This document shows positions 34,401 to 42,720 of a stretch of 64,000 nucleotides of DNA, in pieces. The notes beneath the pieces were generated by a model that did not search any database, was not told where the DNA came from, and saw only the letters and a list, made by a program, of their open reading frames with translations. The stretch's first letter is position 1. Each line of letters starts with the position of its first letter. Origin of the DNA: Sphingomonas natans. Lineage in GTDB: Bacteria; Pseudomonadota; Alphaproteobacteria; Sphingomonadales; Sphingomonadaceae. The stretch covers positions 496,001-560,000 of the forward strand of contig NZ_JAUOTP010000002.1 in NCBI RefSeq assembly GCF_030546695.1, read 5' to 3'. The position numbers were made by a program, and so were the translations under genes.

Positions 34401-36029
34401 GGGCAGCTGCCCGGCTTCAAGGTGACCGAGATGATCGCCAAGCTGCGCCATTCGACGCCGGGGGTGACGCTCATCTCGCCGCCGCCGCACCACGACATCT
34501 ATTCGATCGAGGATCTTGCGCAGCTCATCTACGATCTGAAGCAGATCAACCCGCGTGCGCGCGTGTGCGTGAAGCTCGTCTCGTCCGCGGGCATCGGCAC
34601 GGTCGCGGCGGGCGTCGCCAAGGCGCATGCCGACGCGATCCTCGTCGCCGGCAATGTCGGCGGCACGGGCGCGAGCCCACAGACGAGCGTCAAGTTCGCG
34701 GGCACGCCGTGGGAGATGGGCCTGTCCGAGGTCAATCAGGTGCTCACGCTCAACGGCCTGCGCCACCGCGTGAAGCTGCGCACCGACGGCGGGCTCAAGA
34801 CCGGCCGCGACATCGTCATCGCCGCGATCCTCGGCGCCGAGGAATTCGGCGTCGGCACGCTGAGCCTCGTCGCGATGGGCTGCATCATGGTGCGCCAGTG
34901 CCATTCGAACACCTGCCCCGTCGGCGTCTGCACCCAGGACGAGGCGCTTCGCCAAAAATTCGTCGGCACGCCGGAGAAGGTCATCAATCTGATGACCTTC
35001 ATGGCCGAGGAGGTGCGCGAGATCCTGGCGCGTCTCGGCGTCGCCAGCCTCGACGAGATCATCGGCCGCACCGAATTGCTCCGCCAGGTCAGCCGCGGCG
35101 CCGAGCATCTCGACGATCTCGATCTCAACCCGATCCTCGCCAAGGTCGACGCGCCCGATCATCATCGCCGCTTCCAGCTGAGCACGTTCCGCAACGACGT
35201 GCCCGACAGCCTCGACGCGCAGATGATCAACGATGCCAAAGCGGTGTTCGAACGGCGCGAGAAGATGCAGCTGACCTATACGGTGCGCAACACGCACCGC
35301 GCGGTCGGCACGCGCTTCTCGGCCGAGATCACGTCGAAATACGGGATGGACACGCTTGCCGAGGGTCATGTCCATGTGAAGCTGCGCGGCTCGGCCGGCC
35401 AGTCGCTGGGCGCCTTCGCGGTGAAGGGCCTGACGCTGGAGGTGATGGGCGAGGCCAATGACTATGTCGGCAAGGGCCTGTCCGGCGGCACGATCATCGT
35501 CCGCCCGACCGTCTCGTCGCCGCTGGAGAGCCGCGCCAACACGATCATCGGCAACACCGTCCTCTACGGCGCGACCTCGGGCAAATTGTTCGCGGCGGGC
35601 CAGGCGGGCGAGCGTTTCGCGGTCCGCAATTCGGGCGCGACCGTCGTCGTCGAAGGCTGCGGCGCCAATGGCTGCGAATATATGACCGGCGGCACCGCCG
35701 TCATTCTCGGCCGCGTGGGCGAGAATTTCGGCGCGGGCATGACCGGCGGCATGGCCTTCGTGCTCGACGAGGAGGGGACGTTCCCGACGCACGCCAATCC
35801 GGAAAGCATCCAGTGGCAGCGTCTGGCTTCGACCTATTGGGAGCAGCGCCTGCGTTCGCTGATCGCGGCGCATGCGATCACGACCGACAGCAAATGGTCC
35901 AACACGATCCTCGACGATTGGGATCGCTGGCGGGATCGCTTCTGGCAGGTGGTGCCGAAGGAGATGGTCACGCGGCTCGATCAGCCGCTCGACGATCAGG
36001 AGGCTGCGGCAATGGTGGCGGCGGAGTAA
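31479..36029 (+). CDS. gltB: Glutamate synthase large (alpha) subunit
   Basis: 1516 residues. N-terminal class II glutaminase with nucleophile C35 in GDACGVGLVAA (exposed after propeptide removal), central domain, FMN-binding synthase domain (LISPPPHHDIYSIEDLAQ, AGNVGGTGASPQTS), 3Fe-4S cysteines in MGCIMVRQCHSNTCPVGVC, and the C-terminal beta-helix GXGXG domain (GKGLSGGTIIV, GATSGKLFAAG, ERFAVRNSG). Makes two glutamates from glutamine and 2-oxoglutarate. Complete, no frameshift. Confidence 0.98.
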   Translation: MTTTSIHDVPLPSADERARIANEGMYRPEFEGDACGVGLVAATDGKASRRVVTAAIDALKAVWHRGAVDADGKTGDGAGIHLDIPAAFFDDAIESAGQRPRANRLAVGMIFLPRTDLGAQEACRTIIESEIIDFGYTIYGWRQVPVDISVIGDKAMLTRPEIEQIMIAGPLPDEESEAEFEKKLYLVRRRIEKKLIEAQVQGCYICSLSNRSVIYKGLFLAEELSVFYPDLRDDRFTSRVAIFHQRYSTNTFPQWWLAQPFRCLAHNGEINTIRGNKNWMKSHEIKMASLAFGQHSEEIKPLIPAGASDTAALDAVFEAICRSGRDAPTAKLMLVPEASAGADLPDDVASMYSYFASVMEPWDGPAALAMTDGRWVVAGVDRNALRPLRTLRTADNLLIVGSEAGMVVVPESSAIAKGRMGPGQMIAIDLLEGRFYEDAEIKARIAGEAPYGEWVQGFRTLADLAVPAGDHLPTWTRAELVRRQVAAGQSIEDMELILAPQVETAKEAIGSMGDDTPLAVISDKPRLISHFFRQNFSQVTNPPIDSLRETRVMSLKTRFGNLANILDTEAQQSGVLVLDSPVLTSTDWATLKAHFGHSHAEIDCTYAANGGPDSLRHAIARVRAEAEQAVREGKSELFLTDEGVSPERVSIAMVLAAAGVHTHLVRKGLRSYASINVRSAECLDTHYYAVLIGVGATTVNAYLAEAAVADRHARGLFGDLGLAECFKRWRKAIDEGLLKIMSKMGIAVISSYRGGYNFEAVGLSRALVNDLFPGMPTKISGEGYASLQLSAKLRHDPAFDSDVTTLPIGGFYRQRAGGEAHAYSAQLMHLLQTSVTNDSYSQYLQFSRGVRDLPPIYLRDLLEFNWAKEPITIDSVEAITEIRKRFVTPGMSLGALSPEAHETLAIAMNRIGAKAVSGEGGEDKKRYKPYDNGDNANSVIKQIASGRFGVTAEYLGSAEELEIKVAQGAKPGEGGQLPGFKVTEMIAKLRHSTPGVTLISPPPHHDIYSIEDLAQLIYDLKQINPRARVCVKLVSSAGIGTVAAGVAKAHADAILVAGNVGGTGASPQTSVKFAGTPWEMGLSEVNQVLTLNGLRHRVKLRTDGGLKTGRDIVIAAILGAEEFGVGTLSLVAMGCIMVRQCHSNTCPVGVCTQDEALRQKFVGTPEKVINLMTFMAEEVREILARLGVASLDEIIGRTELLRQVSRGAEHLDDLDLNPILAKVDAPDHHRRFQLSTFRNDVPDSLDAQMINDAKAVFERREKMQLTYTVRNTHRAVGTRFSAEITSKYGMDTLAEGHVHVKLRGSAGQSLGAFAVKGLTLEVMGEANDYVGKGLSGGTIIVRPTVSSPLESRANTIIGNTVLYGATSGKLFAAGQAGERFAVRNSGATVVVEGCGANGCEYMTGGTAVILGRVGENFGAGMTGGMAFVLDEEGTFPTHANPESIQWQRLASTYWEQRLRSLIAAHAITTDSKWSNTILDDWDRWRDRFWQVVPKEMVTRLDQPLDDQEAAAMVAAE

Positions 36030-36037
36030 TCCGCCGC
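36018..36037 (+). terminator. Hairpin at the gltB stop codon
   Basis: GCGGCGGA-GTAA-TCCGCCGC, a perfect 8-base stem whose loop contains the stop codon. There is no U tract, so it may be a transcript-end stabiliser or Rho-dependent site rather than a classical terminator. Confidence 0.4.
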
Positions 36038-36057
36038 TGCCACCTGCTTCTGTGACC

Positions 36058-36138
36058 GTCATCCTGAACTTGTTTCAGAGTGACAGCACTATACGGGGTT
36101 GCTCTGGCCTAACGAGACCCAGCTTGCGCCGGGATGAC
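36058..36138. repeat. Intergenic palindrome, family D (GTCATCC ends)
   Basis: An 81-base unit bounded by GTCATCCTGAAC on the left and CCGGGATGAC on the right, with TTGTTTCAG and CAGCTTGCG inner parts. This resembles the GTCATCC...GGATGAC intergenic elements widespread in Alphaproteobacteria. One copy in this window. Confidence 0.7.
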
Positions 36139-36157
36139 GTCGCTGGGGCGCCTAAGC

Positions 36158-36781
36158 TTATTCCTTCCAGCCCCAATAGAGCTGGGCCGGCGGGATGTTG
36201 ATCGGCTCGAAGGCGTGATCGATGCGGTCGAACGCCAGCGCCATGAAATCGCGGCACTTCGGATTGAACTGATAGACGAGGAAGGCGCCGCCGACGCGGA
36301 GCGCGGCATGCGTTTCGTGCGCGATCTTGGGGCCCACGCCCGGCGGCAGCGTCGAGAAAGGCAGGCCCGAGAGGATGTAATCGGCGGACTCATGACCATT
36401 GTCGGCGATGATCTGGCGGACGTCGGTGGCCGATCCCAGGACGGGTACGAAGCGCGGATCGTGGAAGCGATCGCCGAGATAATCGATGAACTCGGCATTC
36501 GTATCGATCGCGATATAGGTGCCGTCCGGCCCGAGCCGATCGAGGATCGCCTGGCTGAACGTCCCGACGCCCGGCCCGTATTCGACGAACAGCTTGGTGT
36601 TCGCCCAATCGGTGCGCGACAGCATGTTGGCAATGAGCTTGTTCGACGACGGAATGATCGATCCGACCATCACCGGGTGTCGCAGGAACTCCCGGAAGAA
36701 CATGCCCATCGGCCCGAGCTTGGCCGTGCTGCGGCGCTCCGCACCGCGCTTGAGCACCTGCTCCCCCGAAGGTGACGTCAT
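36158..36781 (-). CDS. SAM-dependent methyltransferase, phospholipid N-methyltransferase-like
   Basis: 207 residues. After a short basic head comes FFREFLRHPVMVGSIIPSS (about 28-46), characteristic of PmtA-type phosphatidylethanolamine methyltransferases, then the SAM motif VEYGPGVGTFSQAI (about 66-79) and IAIDTNAEFI. The closing part INIPPAQLYWGW is also consistent. It may methylate phosphatidylethanolamine, but related proteins act on other lipids or RNA, so the substrate is uncertain. Confidence 0.78.
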   Translation of the reverse strand: MTSPSGEQVLKRGAERRSTAKLGPMGMFFREFLRHPVMVGSIIPSSNKLIANMLSRTDWANTKLFVEYGPGVGTFSQAILDRLGPDGTYIAIDTNAEFIDYLGDRFHDPRFVPVLGSATDVRQIIADNGHESADYILSGLPFSTLPPGVGPKIAHETHAALRVGGAFLVYQFNPKCRDFMALAFDRIDHAFEPINIPPAQLYWGWKE

Positions 36782-37032
36782 TGCGTAGTCCCTTTTACAT
36801 TATCGCCTTGGACCCGTCGCAAAAGCGCAACGCAAACGCAAGCGGGCCTTGATCGGCTCAACGCACCGCCCCCGCAGAGAGTTCACGAAAGAGACGAAGC
36901 GTTCCGGGATAGCGATGGTCTTCCCCCTGCTTCCCTGAGCGGCAGTACGAGGCAGGCCTCAGAAAAGCGCCCGCTCACGGCCGGCCCCACGAGGCGACCA
37001 CGCGCGTTCCTGCTCGCACCAAGGAGGACATC

Positions 37033-37191
37033 ATGGCCGATCCCAGGAATGACGCAGACAAGACGACCGGCGGACCGGTCGTCCATATCGAGACCCCCAC
37101 CCCCGACGAGACGCCGGGCGTGCCGGTTGCCCCATCGGAAGACGAGGACATGATCCGCGACACCGCCGTGCAGGGCGACGACGAAGACTGA
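37033..37191 (+). CDS. Small acidic protein (52 residues)
   Basis: Starts at ATG 37033 with a strong AAGGAGG site seven bases before. The product begins MADPRNDADKTTGGPVVHIE, has a Pro/Thr/Asp-rich middle and ends GDDED; no helix or cysteines. Probably disordered. No family recognised. It has its own 250-base upstream spacer and converges on the CDC48-type gene. Confidence 0.7.
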   Translation: MADPRNDADKTTGGPVVHIETPTPDETPGVPVAPSEDEDMIRDTAVQGDDED

Positions 37192-37205
37192 GGCTGGAGC
37201 CCCGG

Positions 37206-39491
37206 CTAGGTCCGGGGCTTCAGCATTCCGGGCGAGACGAAGCCGATCGGCTGCAGCGAGAGCGAATCCTGCTTCAGCCGCGACTGGATCTGCTCATATT
37301 CCTGCTCGATCTCGGGCGTAACCGATGCGCGCGTATCCTCCAGCGCCAGCGCGAAATGCGCGGCGGTGACGATCTTGCTGGCGAGCGATTCGCGCAGCGC
37401 ATGGAGTCCGGCGCGGCGGACGAGATCCTCGAGATCCGCGCCGGAGAAGCGCTCGGTGCGGCGCGCGAGGAAATCCAGATCGACATCGTCGGCGAGCGGC
37501 ATCCTGCCCGTGTGGATGCCGAGGATGCGGCGGCGCCCGCTCTCGTCCGGCACCGACACGTAGATCAGCTCGTCGAAGCGGCCCGGGCGCAGCAAGGCCG
37601 GGTCGATCAGGTTCGGGCGATTGGTCGCGCCGATCACCACCACCGACTGCAACTCCTCAAGCCCATCCATCTCGGCGAGGATCGTATTGACGACGCGCTC
37701 GGTCACCGCCGGCTCGCCCAGACCACCGCCGCGGGCTGGAACGAGGCTGTCGAGTTCGTCGATGAAGATCACGCAGGGCGCGACCTGTCGGGCGCGCGAA
37801 AACAGTCGCGCAATCTGCTGCTCGCTCTCGCCATACCATTTGGAGAGCAGGTCGCTCGATTTGGTGGCGATGAAATTGGCCTGCGCCTCGCGCGCGACCG
37901 CCTTGGCGAGCAGGGTCTTGCCCGTCCCCGGCGGGCCGTAGAGCAGGAAGCCCTTGGCCGGACGGATGCCGAGCCGGCGGAACGCGTCCGGATCCTTCAG
38001 CGGCAGTTCGACGCCTTCGCGCAGCCTCTCGCGCGCCTCGTCGAGCCCGCCGACATCGTCCCAGCCGACATTCGGCGCCTGCACCATCACCTCGCGCATC
38101 GCCGACGGCTGGACGCGCTTGATCGCCTCCTGAAAGTCCTCGCGCGTCACCGACAGCGTATCCAGCACCTCGGGCGGGATCACCTTCTCCTCGAGGTTCA
38201 GCTTGGGCATGATCCGCCGGATCGCCTCGATCGCCGCCTCGCGCGCCAGTGCGGCGAGGTCGGCGCCGACGAAGCCATAAGTCTGGCGCGCCAGCTCATC
38301 GAGATCGACTTGATCGCCCAGCGGCATGCCGCGCGCATGGATGCCGAGGATCTCGCGCCGGCCGCGCTCGTCGGGCACGCCGATGACGATCTCGCGATCG
38401 AAGCGGCCGGGGCGGCGCAGCGCCTCGTCCAGCGCCTCGGGGCGGTTGGTCGCGGCGATGATGACGAGGTTCGCGCGCGGCTCCAGCCCGTCCATCAGCG
38501 TCAGCAATTGCGCGACGAGCCTTTTCTCGGCCTCGCCCGTCGTCTGCCCCCGCTTGGGCGCGATCGAATCGATCTCGTCGATGAAGATGATCGAGGGCGC
38601 ATTCTTGGTCGCCTCCTCGAAGATCTCGCGCAGGCGCTTTTCGGACTCGCCATAAGCCGAGCCCATGATCTCGGGACCGTTGATCAAGAAGAAGTGCGCG
38701 TGGCTCTCATTGGCGACCGCGCGCGCGAGGCGAGTCTTGCCGGTACCGGGCGGGCCGTAAAGCAGCACGCCCTTGGGCGGATCGACGCCGAGCCGCTGGA
38801 ACAGCTCGGGATAGCGCAGCGGCAGCTCGACCATCTCGCGCACCTGATCGACGGTCGCGCCGAGCCCGCCGATATCGTCATAGGTGACGTCGGCGCGGCG
38901 GCCGCCATCCTCGCGGACCGGCGCATATTCGGTGCGCAGCTCGACGTCTGTGTTCTCGTCAATATGGACGATGCCCTTCGGCGTCGTCGAAATCACGGTC
39001 AGTCGGATCTCCTGCAGCGAGAAGGCCGGCGCGTTGAGCATCGTGCGCAGCGCGGACGGCATATTGTCCTGCTCGAGGCGCTGCTGGCCCGTCGTGGCGA
39101 CGACATCGCCCGCGGTGATCGGCCGCATCCCGAAACTCCGCTTCAGCGCCTCGCCCGAGCCCTGCAGACGCAGATTCTGCTGCGCCGGCGCGAACACGAC
39201 GCGCTGCGCGGGCGTGCTCGCCGCCTTGCGCACCTCGACGAAATCGCCCGAACCGACGCCGGCATTGGCACGCTGCAGGCCATCCAGGCGCAAGATGTCG
39301 AGGCCTTCATCCTCGGAATAAGGCAGCACCGCGCGCGCGGGCGTGCCCCGGCGGCCGACGATCTCGACGACGTCGCCTTCGGTCAGCCCGAGCGCGCCCA
39401 TCGTCGCGCGCGAAAGGCGCGCGAGGCCGCGGCCGGAATCGTCCGGGCGGGCATTCGCCACCTGCAATTTGCGTGCTTCGCTATCGGCCAT
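37206..39491 (-). CDS. CDC48/p97-type AAA ATPase
   Basis: 761 residues: N-terminal double-psi barrel and Cdc48 domain 2 (about 5-185; LSRATMGALGLTEGDVVEI), first AAA module with Walker A GPPGTGKT (246-253) and FIDEIDSI, second AAA module with Walker A near 518-525 and FIDELDSLVP, and R-finger-bearing NRP...LLRPGRFD in both. ATG 39491 has a good GAGGAG site; longer frames give non-family residues. The family is archaeal/eukaryotic in centre and occurs patchily in bacteria, consistent with old transfer. Probably unfolds proteins; partner unknown. Confidence 0.93.
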   Translation of the reverse strand: MADSEARKLQVANARPDDSGRGLARLSRATMGALGLTEGDVVEIVGRRGTPARAVLPYSEDEGLDILRLDGLQRANAGVGSGDFVEVRKAASTPAQRVVFAPAQQNLRLQGSGEALKRSFGMRPITAGDVVATTGQQRLEQDNMPSALRTMLNAPAFSLQEIRLTVISTTPKGIVHIDENTDVELRTEYAPVREDGGRRADVTYDDIGGLGATVDQVREMVELPLRYPELFQRLGVDPPKGVLLYGPPGTGKTRLARAVANESHAHFFLINGPEIMGSAYGESEKRLREIFEEATKNAPSIIFIDEIDSIAPKRGQTTGEAEKRLVAQLLTLMDGLEPRANLVIIAATNRPEALDEALRRPGRFDREIVIGVPDERGRREILGIHARGMPLGDQVDLDELARQTYGFVGADLAALAREAAIEAIRRIMPKLNLEEKVIPPEVLDTLSVTREDFQEAIKRVQPSAMREVMVQAPNVGWDDVGGLDEARERLREGVELPLKDPDAFRRLGIRPAKGFLLYGPPGTGKTLLAKAVAREAQANFIATKSSDLLSKWYGESEQQIARLFSRARQVAPCVIFIDELDSLVPARGGGLGEPAVTERVVNTILAEMDGLEELQSVVVIGATNRPNLIDPALLRPGRFDELIYVSVPDESGRRRILGIHTGRMPLADDVDLDFLARRTERFSGADLEDLVRRAGLHALRESLASKIVTAAHFALALEDTRASVTPEIEQEYEQIQSRLKQDSLSLQPIGFVSPGMLKPRT

Positions 39492-39573
39492 CCTGCGCTC
39501 TCCTCTCGCGGAAAATGCAGATAGGAAGGCGGCGCCGCATTGCGAGCGCCGGCCGCGCGGATCGCATGTGCAC

Positions 39574-39638
39574 AAAAAAAGGGCCGGCCCCGGAGGACCA
39601 GCCCTTAAGTCTAGGAGAGGATGCCTGAAAGGCCTGTT
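39574..39638 (-). ncRNA. Candidate small RNA or attenuated leader upstream of the CDC48-type gene
   Basis: On the minus strand a -35-like CTTGCA and -10-like CATAAG (about 39638-39668) precede GGCCTTTCAGGC, the pyrimidine stretch ATCCTCTCCTAG, and a terminator: GGGCTGG-loop TCCTCCGG-CCGGCCC followed by seven T (39574-39580). The terminator lies 83 bases before the AAA ATPase ATG, so a transcript from here would end before that gene. Two exposed CCUCYCC/UCCUCC tracts are complementary to ribosome-binding sites. Confidence 0.45.
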
Positions 39639-39760
39639 CCTTATGTTGGCGGGTTGATTATGTTGCAAGTGCGAACGGCGTGTATGCGGTTGCGGAATAC
39701 GCAATTTGCATTCATGCCTCTATCTTGCTTGGTGCAACCGACACGGACGAGGCGGTTTTC

Positions 39761-40645
39761 ATGCGCAGGCTCCCCCCGCTCACAGCGGTTGAGGCATTTG
39801 TTCAGGTGGCGCGGCTTGGCTCGGTAAAAGCCGCCGCAGAGGAGCTTGCGCTCTCGTCCCCTGCGCTGAGCCGACGGATCCAGGCGCTGGAGCGTTTTCT
39901 CGGCCGCCCTCTGTTCGCGCGCCGGCATCAGGCGATGGTACTCAACAGCGACGGCCAGCTACTGCTCGCCCGGATCGCGCCCGCATTGGACGCGCTCGCG
40001 GTTGCGATTGACGCAACCACCGGCGAGACGGAGCTGCTCCGGCTCCGGCTCAGTTGTCCGCAGCTTTTCGCGTCGCAGCGATTGTTGCCGGGGCTCGCGA
40101 AGCTCAAGCAGGACTATCCCGAACTCCATATCGACATCGACACGCAGCCGCATGCGCTGACGCGGCTGGGCGAAGGGATCGACGCCGCGATCGTGCTCGC
40201 GCGCGAGATCGAGCCTGCCTTTTACAGCCGCCGGATCGCCTACAGCAACATCGCCGTGATCGGGCAGAGAGCAGCGCTCAGCCATATGTCGGGTCGCGCC
40301 GCCACCGACATCGCGCAGGCGACCGTGCTGATCCACCGCGACCTGCCCGAACTGTACAACGAGTGGCGCGATGCGATCGGCGAGCCGGAACTGGAGCCCG
40401 CGGCCTTCGATCGGTTCGATTCGGGGGCGTTGATCCTGGAGGCGGCAGCTCAAGGGCTGGGCGTCGCCTTCATGCTCGAGGAGCATGTCGAGCTCGCGCA
40501 TGACGAGCGTCTCGCCAATCTCGTCCAGACCGAGGTCCAGTCGAGCTACGGCTACTGGTTCGCCTCGCGGCGGACGGCGCTATCGAACCGCGCCGTCCGC
40601 ATCTTCCACGATTGGCTGTTCAGCGAATTCCTGAAGGACCGTTGA
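39761..40645 (+). CDS. LysR-family transcriptional regulator
   Basis: 294 residues: winged helix-turn-helix (LTAVEAFVQVARLGSVKAAAEELALSSPALSRRIQALE cut here into the parts AFVQVARLGSVKAA and SSPALSRRIQALE), then a substrate-binding domain. It is closest in style to GcvA/AmpR-like regulators (PPLTAVEAF, LGRPLFARRH). ATG 39761 is chosen. No obvious metabolic target adjoins it; convergent with ppiB. Confidence 0.92.
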   Translation: MRRLPPLTAVEAFVQVARLGSVKAAAEELALSSPALSRRIQALERFLGRPLFARRHQAMVLNSDGQLLLARIAPALDALAVAIDATTGETELLRLRLSCPQLFASQRLLPGLAKLKQDYPELHIDIDTQPHALTRLGEGIDAAIVLAREIEPAFYSRRIAYSNIAVIGQRAALSHMSGRAATDIAQATVLIHRDLPELYNEWRDAIGEPELEPAAFDRFDSGALILEAAAQGLGVAFMLEEHVELAHDERLANLVQTEVQSSYGYWFASRRTALSNRAVRIFHDWLFSEFLKDR

Positions 40646-40659
40646 GCGATCCTTCAGGA
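40629..40659. terminator. Bidirectional hairpin between LysR gene and cyclophilin gene
   Basis: TCCTGAAGGA (40629-40638), 11 bases containing the LysR stop, TCCTTCAGGA (40650-40659): perfect 10-base stem between convergent genes, reading the same on both strands. No strong T tract. Confidence 0.5.
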
Positions 40660-40669
40660 CGGTCCGTCG

Positions 40670-41122
40670 TCAGGCGACCGTCGCGGTGACGATCTTGCCC
40701 GGCGTGCGCGGCGGCTCGCCCTTCGGCAGCGCGTCGACAAATTCCATGCCCGACGTCACTTCGCCCCAGACGGTGTACTGGTTGTCGAGGAAGGTCGCGT
40801 CGTCGAAGACGATGAAGAACTGGCTGTTGGCGCTGTTCGGATTGCTGGAGCGCGCCATCGAGCAGATACCGCGGACGTGCGGCTCGGCCGAGAATTCCGC
40901 CTTGATGTCGGGCTTCTTCGATCCGCCCATGCCGGTGCCGGTGGGATCGCCGCCCTGCGCCATGAAGCCGGGAATCACGCGATGGAAGACGACGCCGTCG
41001 TAAAAACCTTCCTTGGCGAGCTCGACGATGCGCGCGACATGGCCGGGAGCCAGATCGGGCCGCAGCTTGATGACGACATCGCCACCGGAGTCGAGCGCCA
41101 GCGTCAGCGTTTCGTCAGCCAT
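40670..41122 (-). CDS. ppiB: Peptidyl-prolyl cis-trans isomerase, cyclophilin type
   Basis: 150 residues, cytosolic (no leader). Core motifs FYDGVVFHRVIPGFMAQGGDPTGTG, SMARSSNPNSANSQFFI and FLDNQYTVWGEV are shown in parts: FHRVIPGFMAQGGD carries the active arginine, and NSANSQFFI is the conserved loop. Confidence 0.95.
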   Translation of the reverse strand: MADETLTLALDSGGDVVIKLRPDLAPGHVARIVELAKEGFYDGVVFHRVIPGFMAQGGDPTGTGMGGSKKPDIKAEFSAEPHVRGICSMARSSNPNSANSQFFIVFDDATFLDNQYTVWGEVTSGMEFVDALPKGEPPRTPGKIVTATVA

Positions 41123-41284
41123 AAGAATCTCCTCAAATTCAATTGGCGCGGCGATTAGCAGGACTTGGGCCGGTCGCCACCCTTATCCGAGCCGATTGCG
41201 CATTTCGCGGCAAGCGGGGCTGACAGCGACACGAGCCCAGCCTAAGCGAGCCGCTGTTTCGATGCACGGCCGGGAGATGGTGCG

Positions 41285-42709
41285 ATGAGCGAGAGCGAGA
41301 TCGAGACCATTGCGATGCGGCCCGCGCCATTGCCCCTGGATACGGCCCATGATTCGGAGGCCCGGCTGACACCGGAATTCGTCGCCGCGGTCATCGAGAA
41401 GGTCGAGGACGGCGACACCGAGGGCGCCCGTGCGCTCGTCGAGCCGCTCCATCCGGCCGACGTCGCCGACCTGTTCGAACTGGCGCCGCGCGAACAGCGC
41501 CAGGCGCTGGCCACCGTCCTCGGCATCGACGATCTGCTCGACGCGGACGTGCTGGCCGAGATGAACGATTGGGTGCGCGAGCAGCTGATCGAGGTGCTCA
41601 CGCCGAGTCAGGTCGCCGAGCTCGCCACCCAGCTCGATACCGATGATGCCGTCGCGATCATCGAGGACATGGAGGAGGAAGACCAGCGCGCCGTCCTTCG
41701 CGCGATGGAGCCCGACGATCGCGCCGCGATCGAGGAGGCTCTGTCCTACCCCGAGGAGAGCGCGGGCCGCCTGATGCAGCGCGATCTGATCGCGGTGCCC
41801 GAGCATTGGAAGGTGGCGGACGTCATCGCCTATCTGCGCTCGAACGACGATCTCACCACCGATTTCTGGGAAGTGTTCGTCGTCGATATCGCGCACAAGC
41901 CGGTCGGCACCTGCAAGGTCAGCTGGGTGATCCGCGCGCCCGACGATGCGCCGATCGCCGACGTGATGGCGCGCGAACAGACGCTGATCCCCGCCGAGAT
42001 GGATCAGGAAGACGTCGCGCTCCGCTTCCAGAAATATGCGCTCGTCTCCGCCGCCGTGGTCGACCGGGCAGGCCGGCTGGTCGGCATGATCACGGTCGAT
42101 GACGTCGTCCACATCATCCAGGAGGAAGCCGGCGAGGATACTCTGCTGCTGTCCGGCGCGGGCGACGGCGACATCAACGAGCCGATCCGCTTCACCGTCC
42201 GCACCCGGCTTACCTGGCTGATCGTCAATCTCGGCACGGCGATGGTCGCCGCCTCGGTCGTCGGCCTGTTCCAGGGCGAGATTGCGCGCTTCGCGCTGCT
42301 GGCGGTGCTGATGCCGATCGTCTCGGGCATGGGCGGCAATGCCGGCACGCAGACGCTCGCGGTGATCGTGCGCGCGCTGGCGACCAACCAGCTGACCAGT
42401 TCGAACACCGCGCGGATGATCGGCCGCGAATTCCGCGTCGCGCTCGCCAATGGCGCGGCGCTCGGCACGCTCGTCGGGCTGGGGACCTATGTCTTCTACG
42501 GCAATCGCGATCTGGCCTTGGTGATCGCGATGGCCATGATCATCAACAATCTCGTCGCGGGGCTCGCGGGCGTACTGATCCCGATCGGGCTGGAGCGCGC
42601 GCGCGTCGATCCCGCCGTCTCCTCGGCGGTGTTCGTGACGATGGCGACAGACGTGATGGGCTTCTTCTCATTCCTCGGCCTCGCCACTCTGTGGGGCCTC
42701 GGCGGCTAG
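41285..42709 (+). CDS. mgtE: Magnesium transporter
   Basis: 474 residues: N-terminal helical domain (about 30-150), two CBS domains (about 155-280), plug helix and five membrane helices (about 300-474). Motifs PEESAGRLMQRD and MPIVSGMGGNAGTQTLAVIVRAL (GGNAGxQ loop of the pore). The CBS domains sense cytosolic Mg2+. No riboswitch is evident upstream. Confidence 0.95.
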   Translation: MSESEIETIAMRPAPLPLDTAHDSEARLTPEFVAAVIEKVEDGDTEGARALVEPLHPADVADLFELAPREQRQALATVLGIDDLLDADVLAEMNDWVREQLIEVLTPSQVAELATQLDTDDAVAIIEDMEEEDQRAVLRAMEPDDRAAIEEALSYPEESAGRLMQRDLIAVPEHWKVADVIAYLRSNDDLTTDFWEVFVVDIAHKPVGTCKVSWVIRAPDDAPIADVMAREQTLIPAEMDQEDVALRFQKYALVSAAVVDRAGRLVGMITVDDVVHIIQEEAGEDTLLLSGAGDGDINEPIRFTVRTRLTWLIVNLGTAMVAASVVGLFQGEIARFALLAVLMPIVSGMGGNAGTQTLAVIVRALATNQLTSSNTARMIGREFRVALANGAALGTLVGLGTYVFYGNRDLALVIAMAMIINNLVAGLAGVLIPIGLERARVDPAVSSAVFVTMATDVMGFFSFLGLATLWGLGG

Positions 42710-42720
42710 CGGCAACCGGG

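Noticed and set aside
33216-36062. Very long open frame antisense to gltB
   Set aside because: High GC with strong third-position bias opens antisense frames; the product is Arg/Ala/Asp-rich with no domain, while the sense strand encodes a complete glutamate synthase.
36860-36885. Sigma-EcfG-like promoter (TGAAC-N17-CGTT, minus strand) upstream of the methyltransferase gene
   Set aside because: One mismatch in the key -35 box and about 80 bases from the gene; too weak to list as a feature.
39492-39704. 71-residue extension of the CDC48-type protein
   Set aside because: Includes a terminator hairpin and lacks family residues; ATG 39491 has the better ribosome site.
41123-41284. Magnesium riboswitch upstream of mgtE
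   Set aside because: No M-box-like pairing pattern is visible in this 160-base spacer.
42691-42720. Earlier start for the DUF1489 protein overlapping mgtE
   Set aside because: The ten extra residues are not family-like; ATG 42721 is just past the mgtE stop.
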